Assembly (NCBI RefSeq): GCF_950295315.1
Contig: NC_080164.1
Coordinates: 10,629,990-10,693,989, forward strand
DNA from: Erinaceus europaeus
Lineage: Eukaryota; Chordata; Mammalia; Eulipotyphla; Erinaceidae
DNA: 64,000 bases
Direction of reading: 5' to 3'
Part shown: positions 58,309 to 64,000 of the stretch, piece by piece
Layout of the letters: each line of letters opens with the position of its first letter
Numbering within the stretch: the stretch's first letter is position 1
Translations under genes and position numbers: made by a program
The notes under the pieces: generated by a model
The model's database searches: none
Told to the model about the DNA's origin: nothing
What the model saw: only the letters and a program-made list of their open reading frames with translations

Positions 58309-59414
58309 GATGACTCTTTAATCACTATCAGGCCACCCCATCAGCTGGGGCCCTAATCGGGGAGTCCTGAGATTCTCAAACAGACATGATGGGCCTAGAC
58401 CTCAAATAAATCCCTCTCTCCATTGTTACTGGTCATTTCTATCAGGAACAACGAAATAGGTCCCCATAGGACCTTGTCCTCAAAGTGGATCAACATTGGT
58501 AGAGAATGTTCCATCCTCTGAAGGCAGGATGGAAAGCATACTCTATGCTACACCTGAGGAAGATGGGTTGATATTGGGGTCCTTGGAATGTTCCTACTCA
58601 TGACCACAGAATGTGAGCTTATATCTACAGGGATGCAGAGGTCACATAGGCTCCTAAGCTGAATATGGGCCCCAGACCACATCAAATTGTTGGGGTTTAC
58701 AGTCAACAATATTTATACCCCTTTCCCATATAAGGGAGCTACTCTCTTCCCTGATCCAGCTTTCTGGTCCTTTTTCCAGCCATGACATTATCTCCCCAGA
58801 CAATAACTTGGATCCACCTGCATATCAGATTTCATGCTCAGGGGAAAAAAGAAAAAGAAGAAGAAGAAGAAGAAAAAAAAAAACTAGTATAGCCACAGGC
58901 CCTTTGGAATATAACAAAAATATGACTATTAGATATCTACAAAATGGAGGACCCGCCAACTCTTCATCTGCACTATTCTAGCTTTTAGGTTCATGATGGG
59001 TCAACAACTTGTTTGGCTTTGTATGTTAACTCTCTTTTCAGCCACCAGGTTCAAGATGCTAACATGATGCCAACCAGACTTCCCTGGACAGACAACCCCA
59101 TCAAAATGTCCTGGAGCTCCGCTTCCCCAGAGCCCTTCCCCACTAAGGAAAGAGAGAGACAGGTTGGGAGAATAGATAAACCTGTCAACGCCCATATTCA
59201 ATGGGGAAGCAATTACAGAAGCCAGATCTTTCACCTTCTACATCCCACAATGACCTTGGGTCCATGCTTCCAGAGGGTTAAAGAATAGGAAAGCTATCAG
59301 GGGAGGGGATGGGATACAGAGTTCTGTTGGTGGGAATTGTGTGGAGTTGTACCCCTCTTATCCTATGGTTTAGTCAATGTTTCCTTTTTATAAATAAAAA
59401 AAGATAAAAAGATG
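58309..59414 (+). repeat. R1 repeat, longest copy (about 1.1 kb)
   Basis: From TTCATGATGACTCTTTAATC through CTACACCTGAGGAAGAT, TATAAGGGAGCTACTCTC, a (GAA)n at 58855-58880, CATGATGGGTCAACAACTTG and GAAGCAATTACAGAAGCCAG, to AAATAAAAAAAGATAAAAAG. No ORF of note. Confidence 0.9.
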
Positions 59415-59476
59415 TAGTCTACTAAGAAATACTTTTCGTGTTGCGTTATAGTACACAAACATGTCTATCCACACAT

Positions 59477-59815
59477 TGCTGGCGGTAGCATAGCGGGTTA
59501 AGCCACATGGAGGAAAGCACAAGGGCCAGGCGCAAGGACCCACTCAAGAATCCTGGGTAGGGCCCCTGGCTCCCCGCCTGCAGGGGCTTGCTTCACAGGC
59601 GGTGAAGCAGGTCTGCCAGTGTCTATCTTTCTCTCCTCCTCTCTGTCTTCCCCTTATCTCTCAACTTCTCTCTGTCCTAGTCAACAACAGCTATAACATC
59701 AATAACAATAACAACTACAACAAGGGCAACAAAATGGGAAATAATTGCCTCCAGGAGCAGTGGATTTGTAGTGCAGGCACCGAGCTCCAGCAATAACCCT
59801 GGAGGAAAAAAAAAA
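59477..59815 (+). repeat. SINE-A long with extension
   Basis: GTAGCATAGCGGGTTAAGCC, GCTTCACAGGCGGTGAAGC, GGGCAACAAAATGGG, GCAGTGGATTTGTAGTGCAG, then A and T runs. Confidence 0.92.
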
Positions 59816-59889
59816 TTTTTTTTTTTTTGCTTGGAATGTATATGTACATGATGCAATAACACCTGCCCTCTCCACACTCTGTTACTTTC

Positions 59890-60180
59890 TTTTTTTATAT
59901 TTATTTTCCCTTTTTGTTGGCCTTGTTTTTTTTTTATTATTGTTGTAGTAATTATTGTTGTTGTTATTGATGTCATTATTGTCGTTGTTGGATAGGACAG
60001 AGAGAAATGGAGAGAGGAGGGGAAGACAGAGAGGGGGAGAGAAAGATACCTGCATACATACTTCATGGCTTGTGAAAGCAACTCCCCTGCAGGTGGGGAG
60101 AGGGGGTCGCTGGGATCCTTACACTGGTCCTTGCGTTTTGCACCACATGCGCTTAACCCACTGTGCTACCGCCTGACTCC
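59890..60180 (-). repeat. SINE-A long with perfect 16-bp target duplication
   Basis: Flanked by CACTCTGTTACTTTCT at 59874-59889 and 60181-60196. The B-box side is damaged (GGGTCGCTGGGATCC); the head CACTGTGCTACCGCCTG is kept. Confidence 0.95.
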
Positions 60181-60269
60181 CACTCTGTTACTTTCTACTC
60201 TGTTCCATTTCATTAAAAGAATCTGCTGCTTTCCACTCACTACATTAATTTAAAAGAAATAATTAGTTA

Positions 60270-60740
60270 ATTTTTGATTTCTTTATTGGGGAATTAATGG
60301 TTTACAGTCAACAATAAAATAAAATAATTTGTACATTTGTAACATTTCTCAGTTTTTCACATAATTAAAGCCCCACTAGGTCTTCCTCTGTCTTCTAGGA
60401 CCTGAACCCTCTCTCCCACCCCAAAGTCTTTTACTTTGGTGCAATACACCAACTTCAGTCCAAGTTCTGCTTAGAGTTTTCCCTTCTGTTCTTGTTTTTC
60501 ACCTTCTATCTATGAGTGACACCATCCCATATCCATTCTTCTCTTTCTGGATGATCTTACTTAACATGATTCGTTCAAACTCTATCCAAGATGAGGTGAA
60601 GAAGGTGAAGCCACCATTTTAAATTACTGAGTAGTATTCCATTGTCTACATAGACCACAACTTTCTTAGGCTTTCATTTGTTGTTAGACACCTGGTTTGC
60701 TTCCAGGGTTTGGCTATTACATATTATGCTGCTATGACCA
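60270..60740 (-). repeat. L1-like 3' end
   Basis: TTTATTGGGGAATTAATGG, CTATGAGTGACACCATCCC, GATGAGGTGAAGAAGGTGAA, GAGTAGTATTCCATTGTC, GGTTTGGCTATTACATATTA. Confidence 0.88.
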
Positions 60741-60917
60741 GAGGTCTACACAGTCACCATGTTAATGTTCTGCTCATCAATGAGTGACAGCTTATTTTCA
60801 AGGCACTGGTCTTTCCCATGAGACTACTATTCTGCTCACAAGGGATTTGACTCTGCCTGACAGTCTTCCCCAAGAGCAACATATATTTTCTATTTGCACA
60901 GAGTTTACATAACACTG

Positions 60918-61110
60918 GGGCTGGGCTGTGGTATACCTTGTTGAGCACATACAATCCTATGTGGAAGGACCTGGGTTCAAGACCTTGCAGCTCCACTTGC
61001 AGGGGGGACTCTTGATATGCAAGCAAACAGGTCTACAGGTGTCTGTCTCTTTCCTTCGCTCTTTGCTTCTTCCCTCTCAACTTCTGTTTGACCTCTAACA
61101 TAAAAAATAG
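60918..61110 (+). repeat. SINE-A short, degenerate
   Basis: GGCTGGGCTGTGGTATACC, GGACCTGGGTTCAAGACC, ACAGGTCTACAGGTGTCTG; the hairpin is lost. Confidence 0.82.
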
Positions 61111-61245
61111 AACAGGAAAACAACAGAAAATGACAAACATAATGTGTAAAGCAGTTCTTTCTAGCAATCTGAAACTAGGCTTCCCTGCTCACAAGTTTTG
61201 AGGATTAGCCTCAGCTCATCTTCAGACTACTAGCTGAGAGCTATT

Positions 61246-61477
61246 TCTTTTTTTTTTTTCAACATTTTTTTATTCTCTTTATTTATTTATTGGATAGAGA
61301 CATCCAGGAGTCAAGAGGGAAGGGGGTGATAGAGAGGGAGAAAGACAGAGAGACATCTGCAGCACTGCTTCACCATTTGTGAAGCTTTCCCCCTGAAGGT
61401 GGGAACCAAGGGCTCGAACCTGGGACCTTGGGCATTGTAACATGTGATCTCAACCAGGTATGCCTTTCCCCAGCCCT
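61246..61477 (-). repeat. SINE-A short
   Basis: TTTATTGGATAGAGACATCC, TTTGTGAAGCTTTCCCCCTG, GGGCTCGAACCTGGGACC. Confidence 0.92.
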
Positions 61478-62868
61478 CATTTTTGTCACTCAAACCTACA
61501 CTTTTGTTAGATACCATTATGTTTCATGGTTGGTCTCACTGCTCTAACACTTCATGAACCATTTGCTGATAAACCAGCACTGGAGGCATTGTCTACGCAA
61601 AGAGTGCTTTTTTTCAGGGAACAGATAGCAAGCACCCAGACAGAAACAAGGTGTACTTCCTGCCCGTGCTGGCTGGAGCCTCACTGCTTTTTGAATTTTA
61701 CAGACATCTGCTTTCTCTAAAGTTATAATTTGTAGATCTGATTTCTACTAGACCTTGGCATTGAATGCTGACACAGTTTTTGTTAGTTCTCGAGTGCTTT
61801 TTATCTTACCTATTAACCTGTATACTCTGATGGGCTCATAGTCCATGTTTTGTATCACAGAAAGTCCCCTTGCTGAGCTATCTTCCTTGACCCCATGTTT
61901 AAAGTTCTGGTTAAGCATCTCATATGCTTGTGAGTTGAGGGAGGGAGTAGGCACGCATGGAGACAGGATAGTTCTGGAAAGCCTGTTCAAGGAAGCCCTT
62001 CTAACACTGAGTCACGCGGAATCCTCCCAGTAAGAGGAAAATTAGGTTATGTTGCAATCTTGGGGATCACTTTTTCCAAAGGTTCGGGAAGAGAACTGTT
62101 TGCTAAGGTTCGGGAAGAGAACTGCTTTCAGTGCAAAAGTCAGTTCAGAGTCCTCCCCCCCCCCACCCACTTTGTTTTCTCAACCCAGTATCTGCAATAT
62201 CAAATAAAATGAACCCTCTGGCCCCCAGTAAGCCTTTCACAAATATTTCTTCTTCTCTCCTGAAAATTGTGTCCTTTCATAACCTCTTCTTGAATTAGCA
62301 GTTTGTATTCAGACAAGACTTTCATCTTTTGAATGCAGTGCATGGAAATGGAAGATGCCAGTGGTTCTGAAGGGAGAAGAGGAGGTTGGTGTTATTCTAG
62401 AAGCAACTAGAACAAGAAAACAGACAAACAAACAAAACCAAAAAGACCCTTGGAGTCAGGCTGCCTGGATGTGAAATTGGTCCCGTGGCCATCTGTGTTA
62501 GTGACATATCTTTTTGATCTGTGAAAGTGGCATGGAATAGTCTACAGGGATAAAGAAGCCTGCAGAATTCACCAGATTCATACAGTTGAAGCACCTAAAA
62601 CTGCTATCAGTGTTTTTGCATGCAGCAGTTGGTAATTGCTAGCTATTGGTAGGCCATAAGAAAGAAAATGCTTCTTTTCTAAGTTAGTTTCTTTTGCTAC
62701 TTTCTTTCTTAATTTTAATGTATTTTAATGTAAACGACCGGTTCCAAGAACCCTGGAATGTCTGAACTGAAAGGAATGCTTATTTTGCAGCTAGGTGGTA
62801 GGTTCAGGGAGTTGTGTTCTCCAAGGCCACATAGCAACCTCGTGGCAGATTTTAGACTATAAGTCAAG
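61478..62868. other. Repeat-poor intergenic stretch
   Basis: No recognised dispersed repeat. Contains an imperfect tandem duplication beginning AAGGTTCGGGAAGAGAACTG at 62079 and 62105. Confidence 0.45.
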
Positions 62869-63115
62869 GGGAGCTGGCGCATGGCTCATTCAGCAAAGTG
62901 TGCATGTTACCCTATACAGGGACCCAGGTTTGAGCTCACGGGCCAACCACAGGGGATCACCTGCTGTAGGAATCTTTCCAAGTGGTAGAAATGTGATGGG
63001 GTGTGTCTCCTCACACTCCCTTCTCTCATCTCTGAAGAAAAAACAATGTGACTGCTGGAAGTGGTGGACTCACACAGGTGTGGGGTGGCAGAGATGACAA
63101 TGGAGGCAAAAAGAA
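62869..63115 (+). repeat. SINE-C-like, degenerate
   Basis: GCTGGCGCATGGCTCATTCA, GGACCCAGGTTTGAGC, then CTGGAAGTGGTGGACTCAC. Confidence 0.5.
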
Positions 63116-63257
63116 AAGAGAATAGAGAGACAAGGAAAGAAATGAAAAGAAAAAAGTCTAGAAAGGAGATTTCCTCATTATAGACACTTTCCCACAGTAT
63201 CACACTCTTTTTTGAAAGAGGATACCTAGGAACAACAAGACTCCAGAATCTTGTGTT

Positions 63258-63930
63258 AAATATGAATAGACATGGGGTTGACAGTTAATGGTATTTATAT
63301 ACTTTCCTCATTTTTAGGAGTTACTCTCTGCCCTAATCCAGCATGTTAGTCTTATTCTCAATTCTGACACCATCCTTTCCAGACTACAATTTTAGTCCAC
63401 CTGGATGTTAGCTATCAGGCTCAGGCAAAAAAAATTTAAAGTCATGGGTGGAACATACCTAAAATAGACTTCCTAGCTTCTTCCCACACAAAGGACCATA
63501 GTTTCATTTACTTTATTCCTACCTTTTGGTGCCTGTTTGAACTATTTGCTTTATATCATACCACCTTTCAGCCACAAAGTTTCAGATGCTACCATGATGC
63601 CATCATGAACTCCCTGGACAAACTATCTCACCAAAGTGTCCTCTCCTGAGTCCTATCACACTAGGTACAGATAGAACAGGCTGGGAGTATGGATCCACCC
63701 TCCAATATCCATATTTAGTGTAGAAGCAATTACAGAAGCCAAACCTCTCGTCTTCTGCACCCCATAAAGAATTTTGGTCCATACTCCCAGAGGAATAAAG
63801 AATAGGGAAGCTTCCAATGGAGGGGTGGGATATAGAACTCTGGTGGTGGGAACTATGTGTAATTGCAACCCTGTTATTTTACAATCTTGTTAATCATTAT
63901 TAAATCACTAATAAAATTATTTTTAAAAAA
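63258..63930 (+). repeat. R1 repeat, long copy
   Basis: From GGGGTTGACAGTTAATGG through CCACAAAGTTTCAGATGC and GAAGCTTCCAATGGAGGGG to AAATCACTAATAAAATTA. A further R1 3'-end piece begins near 63960 and runs off the window. Confidence 0.9.
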
Positions 63931-64000
63931 TCTCCACTGGGAGATTTTTTTAAAAAAAATAATGGGAAAGTGTGGACACAGAACTCTGGTGATTGGTGTG

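Overview
The window is mammalian nuclear DNA, almost certainly from a hedgehog (Erinaceidae, probably Erinaceus or a close relative). The evidence is a gene with 23 short exons separated by GT/GC-AG introns, a very dense load of hedgehog-type tRNA-derived SINEs with hairpin bodies, and the 3' part of a Vingi-type non-LTR retrotransposon, a clade described as recently expanded in hedgehogs. The species call is inference from memory of these families; no database was searched.

The left 36.5 kb is the 5' part of APOB (apolipoprotein B) on the minus strand. The promoter and exon 1 lie at about 36.4-36.6 kb, and transcription runs leftward. Exons 1-23 were placed by hand from conceptual translation and splice sites. 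Together they encode 3,663 nt (1,221 codons) with no frameshift or internal stop. Exon lengths match my recollection of human APOB except for a shorter signal peptide (-9 residues), exon 9 (-3 residues) and exon 11 (+1 residue). Exons 24-29, including the giant exon with the apoB-48 editing site, are beyond the left edge. The encoded part is the signal peptide plus the lipovitellin-like N-terminal lipid-transfer module that starts lipoprotein assembly with MTTP. All 14 cysteines of the seven N-terminal disulfides are present.

The right 27 kb (36.6-64 kb) is upstream intergenic DNA. I see no protein-coding gene there. It holds SINEs, L1-like 3' ends, an unclassified poly(A)-tailed repeat family (called R1 here), microsatellites and a few repeat-poor islands near 46-48 kb and 54.4-56.8 kb that might hold regulatory DNA.

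Repeat names used here are my own labels. SINE-A short has a tRNA-like head, a GCTTCAC...GTGAAGC hairpin body and an AATAAA-type tail. SINE-A long has the same body, about 18 extra nt between the A and B boxes, and a tail containing GGGCAACAAAAGG. SINE-B is an older family with a head like TAGCATAATGGTTATGC. SINE-C is a degenerate family with a tail near GAAGCTTC and CAGTGCTG. R1 is a tailed repeat whose copies share the motif CAGAAGGTGGAAGGTCTGG (minus sense). Boundaries of degenerate copies are approximate to about 10-20 bp. No new defence or metabolic system was found. The most unusual items are a minisatellite that incorporates the APOB exon-1 splice donor, a GC-AG intron, a nested Vingi/SINE insertion, and a twin-primed inverted R1 copy.
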